Source: Alkaliphilus oremlandii OhILAs
GTDB taxonomy: Bacteria > Bacillota > Clostridia > Peptostreptococcales > Natronincolaceae
DNA: 64,000 bases
Assembly: GCF_000018325.1 (NCBI RefSeq)
Contig: NC_009922.1
Span: 2,852,001 to 2,916,000, forward strand
Reading direction: 5' to 3'
A program made the position numbers and the translations under genes. This document shows, in pieces, positions 26,188 to 34,440 of the stretch. Every line of letters begins with the position of its first letter. The stretch's first letter is position 1. Under the pieces are notes generated by a model. It searched no databases, was not told the origin of the DNA, and was given only the letters and a program-made list of their open reading frames with translations.

Positions 26188-28377
26188 TTATGAAAAGTAT
26201 TTATGATGTATATATTTCCATTTGCCCAGCTGTACCTTCAGCTTATTTTCTACATATACAAAATAGCGCTTAAATAAGTCGTTCTCTGCCATCGTAATAG
26301 TTTCCTGGCTGTATTTTGCTCTTAAGTAGATTTCTGTCAGCTGTCTAAAGTCCATTTCTTGGTCGTATATTTTATATGCAATCCGCTCTGCGTATTCATA
26401 GGGTGTTTCATCTTTCATTCTACCGAATCCAAGCTTTTCTAAGATGGTTAGGATATCATGATAGAGATAAACGCTGCTTTTGTTTGGCGACAAGCCTTCC
26501 ATGAGCTGTGCATGTTTCTGTCGGCGCCTATGGGACATACAAAATTTGAAAAGGAACCAAAGAGCCGTAGCAAAAAATAGAAGCACTAGGAAGGAAGTCT
26601 TGGTCCATTTGAAAATGCCACGATCTTGCAGCGTCTTGTCTTCCCTTTTCTCTAATTCATTGCCATCCACTGTGTCGGGAAGTAAATTTTCTTCATCCTG
26701 TGGGGCGGACCCCACAAGAGCTTGTTCCACTTCATCGGAAAAAGAGTTTTCCTCTACAGCTTCTGAAGTATTGTCATTTTCAGAGTAGTTTATCCACAGT
26801 GGTGGCGTTGGATCTACAGTGATCCACCCTCTGCCAGCAATGTAAACCTCAATCCAGGCATGGGCATTTTTTTGACGCACCGTATAGACCCCGTTTCTAG
26901 CATCGGAAGGCATTCGATAGCCCTCTATATATCTGGTTGGCACGCCTTCCATTCTGGATAGCACGGCTGCTGCCGTAGCAAAATAGGTGCAGTATCCCTT
27001 CTTTTCTTCAAAGAGAAAATAATCTACAAAATCCTTATCTTCTGGCACATAGCTTACATCCAGAGAATATTTGTAGTTCTTCCAAAGAAAATCTGATATG
27101 GCGAGAACCTTTTCGTAGGCTGTGGATTTCCCTACCGTAATGGATTTTGATAAGCGATAGACTCTGTCGGGTATGGATTCTGGAAGCTGAAGATAATAAG
27201 CCATCTCCAAGTTCCGTTCCACTTCAATACCGAATCTCGTGTCTGGCAATATGGATGTTACTCGGTAGCTTTTTCCTTTCTGAATGGACGACGGTACCGT
27301 TAGTTGGTTGTTCTCATCTGCAAAAATCGTTTTCCCATCTAATTCCTGAATGGATAGAGGTAAATAAGTAGCGAATAAGGTTTTAGAGGAAAGATTGCTA
27401 TAGGTAATGACCATTTCCACAGTATCTCGCTCTATTTCTTTGGGAATATGTTTGCTCATCCAAGCTCTATTTTTGTTCCACGAACCCGTTTCCCATCGAT
27501 TGTTTTCATATGTTTCTGTAACACGTCCCCTTAAGTAGGTGGAATAAGGGGCTTTCACCTCCATTACCACATGGTTGTTTTGCTTTACCGGTCCACCCAG
27601 TCGACCTCCATCTGGATGGAATCCCGTTTGCTTCAGGCTAAACAGATCACCATCCCCCACTTCGCTCCTTACGTTGGTTTCATCTATTCGAAGGCTATAC
27701 AGTGCAGGAACATGTTCGTAGACCTTATCTTCTAGCCACGGCCAATAGAGCAATCGACCCTCCGATGGCAGAATGCTGCCTGCCAAAATGGCAAGGAGGC
27801 TATAGGTCATGGCTGTTTTTAACCAAGGTTGATACCTTAGCTTCAATTTTTCTCTGTCGTATCCCTTTAGGGAAAAAAAGAGAATCCATAGGAAGGTAAA
27901 GATCACCATCATTTTGTAGGCTTCATCGATATAGATATACCAGTAATAGATAAAAAAAGGATAATATAGTCCCATTAGAAAAAATGATTTTTTTATTTTA
28001 AATATGAAAAGATAGGTGAGGATACAAAAAAGTAGAGCAAGAATCATCCATAGGATGATCCGATTTTCCTTCAGTATTTCTTCCCTACCATTGACATGAT
28101 CCATAACATTGCTAATGAATGCTCCTATTTTTTCAATATTCTCTTTAAAGCTATTGAAGTAATACGAATTAATGAGCGATCCAAACACAAATAAAAGTAG
28201 AGCGATGGCAAAAATTATAGGAAATACGGTAAGGATTTTAACACCCAAAGCGATGAGTAAGGTGTATAGGAATTGATTTCCATTGGATATACCTACTTCC
28301 AGTACTGTGCCAAATAAGTAGGTTAGGGTACAGGGCAGGAGCAGGTAGATCATATCGTAGGTCCGATGAAGTTTCAT
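26188..28377 (-). CDS. TgpA-like membrane transglutaminase-fold protein
   Basis: About 729 residues. The ATG at 28377 follows AGGAG (inside the end of the preceding gene) by six bases; an ATG at 28395 is the alternative. N-terminal membrane segments fill about 10-210, an extracellular beta region follows, and the transglutaminase core is near 460-540 with the catalytic Cys in KKGYCTYFATAAAVLSR, His in NAHAWIEVY and Asp in WITVDPTPP. A further membrane helix and a DUF4129-like tail end the protein. It is the standard partner of MoxR and DUF58 genes. The substrate is unknown; a protease or peptidoglycan-modifying role is possible. Confidence 0.85.
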   Translation of the reverse strand: MKLHRTYDMIYLLLPCTLTYLFGTVLEVGISNGNQFLYTLLIALGVKILTVFPIIFAIALLLFVFGSLINSYYFNSFKENIEKIGAFISNVMDHVNGREEILKENRIILWMILALLFCILTYLFIFKIKKSFFLMGLYYPFFIYYWYIYIDEAYKMMVIFTFLWILFFSLKGYDREKLKLRYQPWLKTAMTYSLLAILAGSILPSEGRLLYWPWLEDKVYEHVPALYSLRIDETNVRSEVGDGDLFSLKQTGFHPDGGRLGGPVKQNNHVVMEVKAPYSTYLRGRVTETYENNRWETGSWNKNRAWMSKHIPKEIERDTVEMVITYSNLSSKTLFATYLPLSIQELDGKTIFADENNQLTVPSSIQKGKSYRVTSILPDTRFGIEVERNLEMAYYLQLPESIPDRVYRLSKSITVGKSTAYEKVLAISDFLWKNYKYSLDVSYVPEDKDFVDYFLFEEKKGYCTYFATAAAVLSRMEGVPTRYIEGYRMPSDARNGVYTVRQKNAHAWIEVYIAGRGWITVDPTPPLWINYSENDNTSEAVEENSFSDEVEQALVGSAPQDEENLLPDTVDGNELEKREDKTLQDRGIFKWTKTSFLVLLFFATALWFLFKFCMSHRRRQKHAQLMEGLSPNKSSVYLYHDILTILEKLGFGRMKDETPYEYAERIAYKIYDQEMDFRQLTEIYLRAKYSQETITMAENDLFKRYFVYVENKLKVQLGKWKYIHHKYFS

Positions 28378-28378
28378 T

Positions 28379-29593
28379 CTAAGCTCCTGATTCATAATAA
28401 ACCCCCAATCCCATACTTAAGTCCTCTGTTCTACCAATCCCATAAACTTTGATTCCTTCCCCACCTAGTCTTTTTCTTATTTTATTTAGTTCCTGTTCTG
28501 CACCAGAAGCTTCCATGTTCTGTAGCAGAATATATTCCCCATGAATCCCTTTCCTTTTTAGATAGATGCTGTTGATTCCTATCTCTTTATCGATTTCCGG
28601 CGTAATAAAAATTACCGTTGTACCAGAAGGGAGCCCTGTGGTGTATTTAGAAATTTGCTCTGCAAAGTCAATCGTTCCAGTAGGATGGAAGGTCACCAAT
28701 TCTTCCATAAGTTTTTTGAAATCCGATAGATGGTTTCCTTCTAAGTACACTAGCGCTCCGCCTTTTTCATAACATAAGGAAACCCGAATTCCCTTTCTCA
28801 GGCAATAATTTGCAATGGATAGGGATGTTTCCACTGCCAGATCTTCAAGGAACCCATGGGTATCCTCTCGATAGCTTTCTAAAGAGGCGTTGATGAATAG
28901 AACCAGATTGGTCTCCCCCTTCATCTCAAAGCTCTTTACCAGAGTTTCCTCTTGCTTGGCAGATGCCTTCCAATGGATTTTTTTAATACTATCTCCTGGC
29001 TCATAGCGCTTTAAGCCGGATATTTCCGTATAGTCCTGAAAGAGCAGATTGTTGATTAAAATTTCTCCCAAGGACATTTTGGGCTGAATCAATACCTTGT
29101 GGATATCCACTACCCTCGGATAGACACGAAGGTTGAGGGGCACCTCAATTCTTTTATTAAATCTGAAAAAATGAAAGATATCGCCTATGGTGATTTTAAA
29201 ATAACCGACGGTATAGTCTCCTCGACGTTTACAGTGAATTTTTATATGCTTAGTGTAAGCTTCTCTGCTGTTTAGAGCATACCGCTCAAGAGGTGGTTTC
29301 TCTCCAGTAAGGGTGGCACTGATGCCATCCTCCAATTGAATATTTGGAAAGGGCAAAGGAAACCTGCTATAGATCTGATAGGACAGGTCTACGGTATCTC
29401 CTGCGTGAACCGTATGGTCATCCACATAAACCTCCGCTTTAATGGTGAGTATTCCGATGATTCCATGAATGATGGGCATTAAAAGAAGAGCCCCCATGGT
29501 ATACAGCAAAAAATAAGGGATTTTGCCACCGACACTCATTGCATAAAATGCTACGGGAAATAATAATAGTAGGAATTTTATCTTATCGATCAT
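28379..29593 (-). CDS. DUF58 domain protein (MoxR partner)
   Basis: 404 residues. Two membrane helices lie near 5-50, a beta-rich segment follows, and the DUF58 signature YEPGDSIKKIHWKASAKQEE is near residues 200-220, ahead of a von Willebrand-A-like region. It overlaps moxR upstream by 11 bp and its last codons hold the ribosome site of the transglutaminase gene, so the three are translated as a unit. The family is thought to work with MoxR chaperone ATPases; the exact role is not known. Confidence 0.88.
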   Translation of the reverse strand: MIDKIKFLLLLFPVAFYAMSVGGKIPYFLLYTMGALLLMPIIHGIIGILTIKAEVYVDDHTVHAGDTVDLSYQIYSRFPLPFPNIQLEDGISATLTGEKPPLERYALNSREAYTKHIKIHCKRRGDYTVGYFKITIGDIFHFFRFNKRIEVPLNLRVYPRVVDIHKVLIQPKMSLGEILINNLLFQDYTEISGLKRYEPGDSIKKIHWKASAKQEETLVKSFEMKGETNLVLFINASLESYREDTHGFLEDLAVETSLSIANYCLRKGIRVSLCYEKGGALVYLEGNHLSDFKKLMEELVTFHPTGTIDFAEQISKYTTGLPSGTTVIFITPEIDKEIGINSIYLKRKGIHGEYILLQNMEASGAEQELNKIRKRLGGEGIKVYGIGRTEDLSMGLGVYYESGA

Positions 29594-30533
29594 TCTTGCT
29601 CACCACTGGTATGTATATATTTTTTAATAGGAAGCCGATCACCTCTTCTGCTTTCTTGCCTTCCATCTTCGCCTCTATGGATAATACGATCCGATGGTTT
29701 AAGATAGAGGGCGCCAATTTCTTTACATCGTCTGGAATGACAAATTCTCTTCCTTTGATATAGGCAAGAGCCTTCGATGCTCGAAACAGGTCGATGGAAG
29801 CTCTAGGGCTAGCCCCAAGCTGGATCGACTTTTCTTCTCTCGTAGCCGCCACAATATTGGTGATATAGTCCAGCACATCTTCACTGACATAGATCCGATC
29901 CACTTCTTCCTGCATTTTAAGCAATTCTTCCTTGGTAGCTACAGCACGGATATGCTTTAAATCCTTGTAATTGGAAGAGTTCCTTATAATCTCCTTTTCC
30001 TCTTCGGCAGATGGATATCCGATGGATATCTTCATTAAAAAACGATCCAGCTGGGCTTCTGGAAGGGGAAATGTTCCATAATGCTCAATAGGATTTTGCG
30101 TCGCTAAAACTATGAAGGGCTGCTCTAAATTGTATGTGACATCCTCAACGGATACCTGTCCCTCTTCCAATCCTTGCAGTAAACTGGATTGTGTTTTGGG
30201 TGATGTACGGTTGATCTCGTCGGCCAGTATCACTTGGTTAAAGATGGGGCCCTTTCTAAATATAAAATCCTCTTTCTGCTTATTGTAAATTGTGATCCCA
30301 GTAATGTCTGAAGGCATTAAATCCGGTGTAAACTGTATTCTTCCATAAGTAAGGTCCACACTTTTTGCCAATGCCTTTACCAATGTAGTCTTCCCTAGTC
30401 CCGGTACATCCTCTATTAATAAATGCCCTCGCGCTAGAAAGCATACCATTACATTTTCTAAAACTCCGTCCTTTCCTATGATGACCTTTTTCATATTTTC
30501 TATAATCTCTTTTGCCTTTGCTCTCTGTCCCAT
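29583..30533 (-). CDS. MoxR-family AAA+ ATPase
   Basis: 316 residues. Walker A is LLIEDVPGLGKTTLVKALAK (about 36-55), Walker B is VILADEINRTSPKTQSSLLQ, sensor 1 is VLATQNPIEHYGTFPLPEAQ, and the C-terminal lid carries LGASPRASIDLFRASKALAY. MoxR ATPases act as chaperones for maturing or activating membrane-linked complexes containing VWA proteins. It heads the moxR-DUF58-transglutaminase operon. Start: ATG after AAGGAGTGG. Confidence 0.92.
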   Translation of the reverse strand: MGQRAKAKEIIENMKKVIIGKDGVLENVMVCFLARGHLLIEDVPGLGKTTLVKALAKSVDLTYGRIQFTPDLMPSDITGITIYNKQKEDFIFRKGPIFNQVILADEINRTSPKTQSSLLQGLEEGQVSVEDVTYNLEQPFIVLATQNPIEHYGTFPLPEAQLDRFLMKISIGYPSAEEEKEIIRNSSNYKDLKHIRAVATKEELLKMQEEVDRIYVSEDVLDYITNIVAATREEKSIQLGASPRASIDLFRASKALAYIKGREFVIPDDVKKLAPSILNHRIVLSIEAKMEGKKAEEVIGFLLKNIYIPVVSKNDR

Positions 30534-30719
30534 GGTTCCACTCCTTAATTACTGACTTTTCTGACATATTTTCATAGCATTCTCTCCTTAATTGCTATAG
30601 TTATAATTAATCATGTTTCTTCAAATTCCTTCTATTTTTTAAAAATTTTATCTATCAATCAATAGGTTCCTCAAATATAACTGCCTAATATTTTTTATTA
30701 ATTTTTCATACCGATGCTT

Positions 30720-31010
30720 AATCGCAGTCTCATTGCACAATTTCATTCTCCCTTTGGTCGCATAAATTGGGTTATTTCGCAGTCTCGCAACTCAAATTTG
30801 TTCACTCCCTCTGGTCGTGCAAATTTGGTGCTCGTTGCGTTTGACCTACCATCAATTTATTGCTTCCTTTGGTCGCATAAATTGGGTTATTTCGCAGTCT
30901 CGCAACTCAAATTTGTTCACTCCCTCTGGTCGTGCAAATTTGGTGCTCGTTGCGTTTGACCTACCATCAATTTATTGCTTCCTTTGGTCGCATAAATTGG
31001 GTTAGGTCAT
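30720..31010 (+). repeat. Family A tandem array (A4): partial unit plus two identical 115-bp units
   Basis: Bases 30772-30886 and 30887-31001 are identical 115-bp copies; 30720-30771 is a shortened unit. In the second unit, hairpin 1 (30901-30954) is closed by CGCAAC/GTTGCG and contains CAAATTTG arms. Hairpin 2 (30957-31009) is closed by TGACCTA/TAGGTCA and contains CAATTTAT/ATAAATTG. The loops are TCCCTCTGGTC and TTCCTTTGGTC. The array accounts for the gene-free stretch 30534-31039; nothing else is visible in 30600-30715. Confidence 0.93.
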
Positions 31011-31033
31011 AAAAAAGGAGGCTGTTAGCCTCC
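31011..31033 (-). terminator. Intrinsic terminator of the M20 peptidase gene
   Basis: GGAGGCT/AGCCTCC stem with a three-base loop, followed on the minus strand by TTTTTT and then the family A end ATGACC. Confidence 0.87.
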
Positions 31034-31039
31034 TCGTCT

Positions 31040-32155
31040 TTACTCTCCAAATATTTGAATGATCTCTGCAACCATCTTTGATGCATTCACTAAATCTTCA
31101 ATATGTAAATGCTCTTCTAATGTGTGTGGTTTTTTCTCTCCAATTCCTAGGTTAATGGATTTGATTCCATATCCGTTTAAAATATTGGTATCGGAGCCTC
31201 CACCAGTAGCTGCTGTATGGCTTTCTAATCCCATTCTCTTAAATACTTCCTGTGCCTTCTGAACGATATCATCGGATGGGTCTACATTAAAAGCAGGATA
31301 CATTCTTTCTACTTCCATCTCTACTTTACCACCGAAGTCCTTTGCCGCTTTTTCGAATACTTCCACCATATGTGCAGTTTGTGCATTTAGCTTTTCTTCA
31401 TTGATACTTCTAGATTCTGCTTTGACTAAGACCTCTGGTGCCACAATGTTTGTCGCCTGTCCTCCTGAAATGATACCGACGTTTGCTGTTGTTTCCTCAT
31501 CGATTCGGAGTAGCTTCATATTGTCAATGGCTCTGGCTGCTATCATGATTGCACTGATGCCTTCCTCCGGCGCAACGCCCGCATGGGCAGGCTTACCAAT
31601 GATCTTTGCATTGACTTTGTCCTGAGCAGGGCCTGTGATGATAATTTCTCCCGGAGAACCGCCACTGTCTAGTACGAAACCGTATGTTGCGTTAATTTTA
31701 CTTCGGTCTAAGTTCTTAGCGCCTAAGAGTCCGCCTTCTTCCCAAATACTGAAAACAACTTCTACATCGGCATGTTCTATATTGCTTTCCTTCACATGTC
31801 GAAGGCCCTCTAAGATTGCAGCAATACCAGCTTTGTCGTCTCCGCCCAGTATTGTAGTACCATCGCTATAGATGACCCCATCTTTTATGACGGGCTTTAT
31901 GCCTTCTCCAGGGGTAACCGTATCCATATGGCTACTAAATAGGATGGTAGGTCCCTGTTTGCTTCCTTTTAATCTTCCTATGACGTTTCCTGTCTCTCCG
32001 CCTACCTTTTCTCCTGCATTATCAATCCATACTTCCAATCCCATTTCCTCTAGCTTCTTTGCCAATACCTTTGCAACGGCACCCTCTTTACCAGAATGAC
32101 TATCGATTTGAATCAGCTCTAAAAATTCATTCACTACGCGTTCTTGATTGACCAT
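31040..32155 (-). CDS. M20-family metallopeptidase, PepT/YqjE-like
   Basis: 371 residues from the ATG at 32155; the TTG at 32176 overlaps GAGGAGG. Metal and catalytic residues are visible: LFSSHMDTV, GGDDKAGIAAILEGL, the Glu pair in SIWEEGGLLGAKNL, and the late His in KPHTLEEHLHIEDL. A dimerisation domain lies in the middle (KPAHAGVAPEEGISAIMIAA). Such enzymes cleave small peptides or N-acyl amino acids in the cytoplasm. An AbgT-type importer lies immediately upstream on the same strand, suggesting joint use of an imported amide or dipeptide. Confidence 0.88.
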   Translation of the reverse strand: MVNQERVVNEFLELIQIDSHSGKEGAVAKVLAKKLEEMGLEVWIDNAGEKVGGETGNVIGRLKGSKQGPTILFSSHMDTVTPGEGIKPVIKDGVIYSDGTTILGGDDKAGIAAILEGLRHVKESNIEHADVEVVFSIWEEGGLLGAKNLDRSKINATYGFVLDSGGSPGEIIITGPAQDKVNAKIIGKPAHAGVAPEEGISAIMIAARAIDNMKLLRIDEETTANVGIISGGQATNIVAPEVLVKAESRSINEEKLNAQTAHMVEVFEKAAKDFGGKVEMEVERMYPAFNVDPSDDIVQKAQEVFKRMGLESHTAATGGGSDTNILNGYGIKSINLGIGEKKPHTLEEHLHIEDLVNASKMVAEIIQIFGE

Positions 32156-32247
32156 ATGTACTATACGCCTCCTCAATATATTTTGTGTCCTGTCTAAATT
32201 ATATTATATCCTTTATTTTATCACAATATCATTTCACTTTCGATTAT

Positions 32248-32351
32248 AAAAAAGGCTTCTATAAAAGGAAGCCTTTTTTGAAACTCATTTACGGTAAAGT
32301 TCTCCTTTGAAAATACATTATATTATAAGAGGAGCTTTCCTATTCGTTATA
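32248..32351 (+). repeat. Family C copy (C3)
   Basis: AAAAAAGGCTTC...GAAGCCTTTTTT hairpin, then GAAACTCATTTACGGTAAAGTTCTCC..., ending GGAGCTTTCCTATTCGTTATAA. The TATTCGTTATAA end meets the T-run of the abgT terminator. Nearly identical over long stretches to the copy at 62.5 kb. Confidence 0.85.
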
Positions 32352-32387
32352 AAAATCCCCTTCTTCCAAAAGGAAGAAAGGGATTTT
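32352..32387 (-). terminator. Intrinsic terminator of the AbgT-family gene
   Basis: AAAATCCCTTTCTTCC pairs with GGAAGAAGGGGATTTT (one mismatch) on the minus strand, leading into TTTTTATAACG, the end of family C. Confidence 0.85.
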
Positions 32388-32397
32388 ATCTTAATTA

Positions 32398-33948
32398 TTA
32401 GTAGAAAAGACCTGCTCCCGGTCCTAATGGTAGCTTGAATAGGAACCAGAATGCAAGGAATATTGCCCAACTGATTAAGAAAGCAATGGAATACGGTAGC
32501 ATTGTAGAAATCAGCGTTCCGATTCCTGTTTCTTCATCATAGTTTTGCGCAAAAGCGATAACGATGGCAAAGTAGGCCATCAGTGGAGAAATAATATTCG
32601 TTGTAGAGTCTCCAATTCGATATGCAACCTGAGTCAGCTCTGGTGAAAATCCTAATTGCATGAACATCGGTACGAATATCGGTGCCATAATCGCCCACTT
32701 AGCAGAAGCACTTCCGATAAATAGGTTGATAAATGCAGATACCAAAACAAATCCAAACAATAGTGGTAAACCTACCAGACCGATTGCTTCTAGGAACGTC
32801 GCTCCTTTTACGGCTAAAATCGTTCCTAGGTTGGACCAGGTAAAAAATGTTACGAATTGTGCAGATACGAATGCAAGAACGATATAAGAGCCCATAGAGG
32901 ACATGGATTTCGCCGCAAAGTTGGCAATATCCTTATCGCCTTTAATGGTTCCTGCACCAAATCCGTAGGTGATCCCTGGTATTAAGAACATTAAGGATAT
33001 AATTGGCACGATGCCCCCCATGAATGCGGAACCTGAAAGGATCGATCCTGTCTCTGGGTTTCTTAGCACACCATTTGCTGGTACTACTAACGCTGCTATT
33101 ACTAAGGTAAATGCAACAAGTCCAAGAGCTGCGAATTTTAATCCCTTGATTTCTTCTGAAGTTAGCTTATCAATGTCTTCAGATTTTTTTGCTTTGCCCT
33201 TGAATTCTCCTAATCTTGGCTCTACTATTTTCTCTGTAACCAATGTACCGATGATGGTAATCAATATAGTGGATGCCGCTAGGAAATACCAGTTAGAGGT
33301 AATCTCCACGATATAGCTTGGGTCGATCATCTGCGCTGCTGGCTGTGTTAAGCCTGATAGAAGCGCATCGGTGGAGCCGAAGATCAAGTTGGCGCTAAAT
33401 CCACCGGAAACACCTGCAAAGGCTGCTGCAAGACCAGCCAATGGATGGCGTCCAAAGCTGGCAAAAATTACGGCGCCCAGTGGTACTAATACAACGTACC
33501 CTGCATCGGATGCCACATTGGACATAATTCCTGCAAATACGATAACTGCTGTAATCAGTCGCTTCGGTGTGCTTAAAACTAGCTTTTTAAGCAATGCTCC
33601 AATCAGTCCACTGCCCTCTGCCACACCAACACCAAGCATAGCAACCAATACGGTTCCTAATGGTGCAAAGCTTGTAAAGTTTCCGATAACATTGGTAAAT
33701 ATCTTTCTAATGCCATCTGGCGTTAGCAGACTGACTGCTTGTACAGTCTCTATAACCAGCTTACCCTCCACGAACTTCTTATACTCTGCATTAACGCCTG
33801 CCTTTCCAGCTATAGCTGAAATCACGACAACAATCGCAGCAAAAATGGCAAATAGAGTAACTGGATGTGGTAGTTTGTTGCCAACACGTTCGATTCCATT
33901 TAAAAACTTGTTGAACAACCCTTTGTCCTTAGTTTTTGGATTTGTCAT
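32398..33948 (-). CDS. AbgT-family transporter
   Basis: 516 residues from the ATG at 33948, eight bases after AAAGGAAG. About 12 membrane segments and two re-entrant stretches are predicted, beginning GIERVGNKLPHPVTLFAIFA. Family motifs include SNVASDAGYVVLVPLGAVIF near 150 and the late DSTTNIISPLMAYFAI. AbgT proteins import p-aminobenzoyl-glutamate or export sulfonamides, driven by ion gradients. With the adjacent peptidase, uptake and hydrolysis of an acyl-amino acid is the simplest reading. Substrate not determined. Confidence 0.88.
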   Translation of the reverse strand: MTNPKTKDKGLFNKFLNGIERVGNKLPHPVTLFAIFAAIVVVISAIAGKAGVNAEYKKFVEGKLVIETVQAVSLLTPDGIRKIFTNVIGNFTSFAPLGTVLVAMLGVGVAEGSGLIGALLKKLVLSTPKRLITAVIVFAGIMSNVASDAGYVVLVPLGAVIFASFGRHPLAGLAAAFAGVSGGFSANLIFGSTDALLSGLTQPAAQMIDPSYIVEITSNWYFLAASTILITIIGTLVTEKIVEPRLGEFKGKAKKSEDIDKLTSEEIKGLKFAALGLVAFTLVIAALVVPANGVLRNPETGSILSGSAFMGGIVPIISLMFLIPGITYGFGAGTIKGDKDIANFAAKSMSSMGSYIVLAFVSAQFVTFFTWSNLGTILAVKGATFLEAIGLVGLPLLFGFVLVSAFINLFIGSASAKWAIMAPIFVPMFMQLGFSPELTQVAYRIGDSTTNIISPLMAYFAIVIAFAQNYDEETGIGTLISTMLPYSIAFLISWAIFLAFWFLFKLPLGPGAGLFY

Positions 33949-34227
33949 TTTCAAATCTTCCTTTCTTCCATATAAAATATGAGTGCTGGTATATATCGTT
34001 AATAATATACACGTTTTTATTTTAGCACATTTTTACTTTCTCTTCTATCAATATCAAATAAATGGCATTTTTTTATTTTTATATTTTTTAAAATATGGAC
34101 GTTATGCCGATCTTATCCAAATACATCGCCTTCCATAACCGTGTCATAAAGTCCTTCATTATAAAATATATTAGTAGAAGGTATGGATCCGTGATTTCCA
34201 TCATAAGTTTAAAAAAGGGGTGAAATA

Positions 34228-34323
34228 ATGAGAATACTCATATTCAAAAAAAAGCACCTTTATATTTCTTCTGCAATCATCGCACTATTAGTCATTGGAG
34301 GAATTGTGTTCTTACTAAAATAA
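34228..34323 (+). CDS. 31-residue single-pass membrane peptide, possibly a truncated gene
   Basis: ATG at 34228 follows AAAAGGGGTG by seven bases. The product (MRILIFKKKHLYISSAIIAL..., ending VFLLK) is a basic head plus one hydrophobic helix at about 12-29. The stop TAA and the last two codons fall in the first bases of repeat B3, so the element may have cut off a longer protein with an N-terminal anchor. A genuine small membrane protein is the alternative. No similarity claimed. Confidence 0.45.
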   Translation: MRILIFKKKHLYISSAIIALLVIGGIVFLLK

Positions 34324-34399
34324 AATTTGTTTGCTTAGGCTCACAAACTTTATGTCGCACTCAACGCTAGATAGAGCTTAGAGTTTCAAGTGCTCAAAA
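34317..34399 (+). repeat. Family B copy (B3)
   Basis: AAAATAAAATTTGTTTGC...CACAAACTTTAT, then CACTCAACGCTAGATAGAGCTTAGAGTTTCAAG-type second hairpin. Its far end lies next to the terminator of the 34.4-kb gene. With the small peptide gene it accounts for most of the 33949-34434 gap; 33949-34200 is AT-rich with no gene seen. Confidence 0.8.
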
Positions 34400-34400
34400 G

Positions 34401-34440
34401 AGCTATAAATAAAACCCCAGCCATGGGGTTTTATTTATAG
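34401..34440 (-). terminator. Long palindromic terminator overlapping a stop codon
   Basis: An 18-bp perfect stem, AGCTATAAATAAAACCCC with GGGGTTTTATTTATAGCT, includes the TAA of the gene at 34435. It has T-rich flanks on both strands. Confidence 0.75.

Noticed and set aside
30714..31005. Two overlapping plus-strand reading frames with repeated protein sequence
   Set aside because: They are translations of the 115-bp tandem repeat in different registers, with no ribosome site and no independent coding signal.
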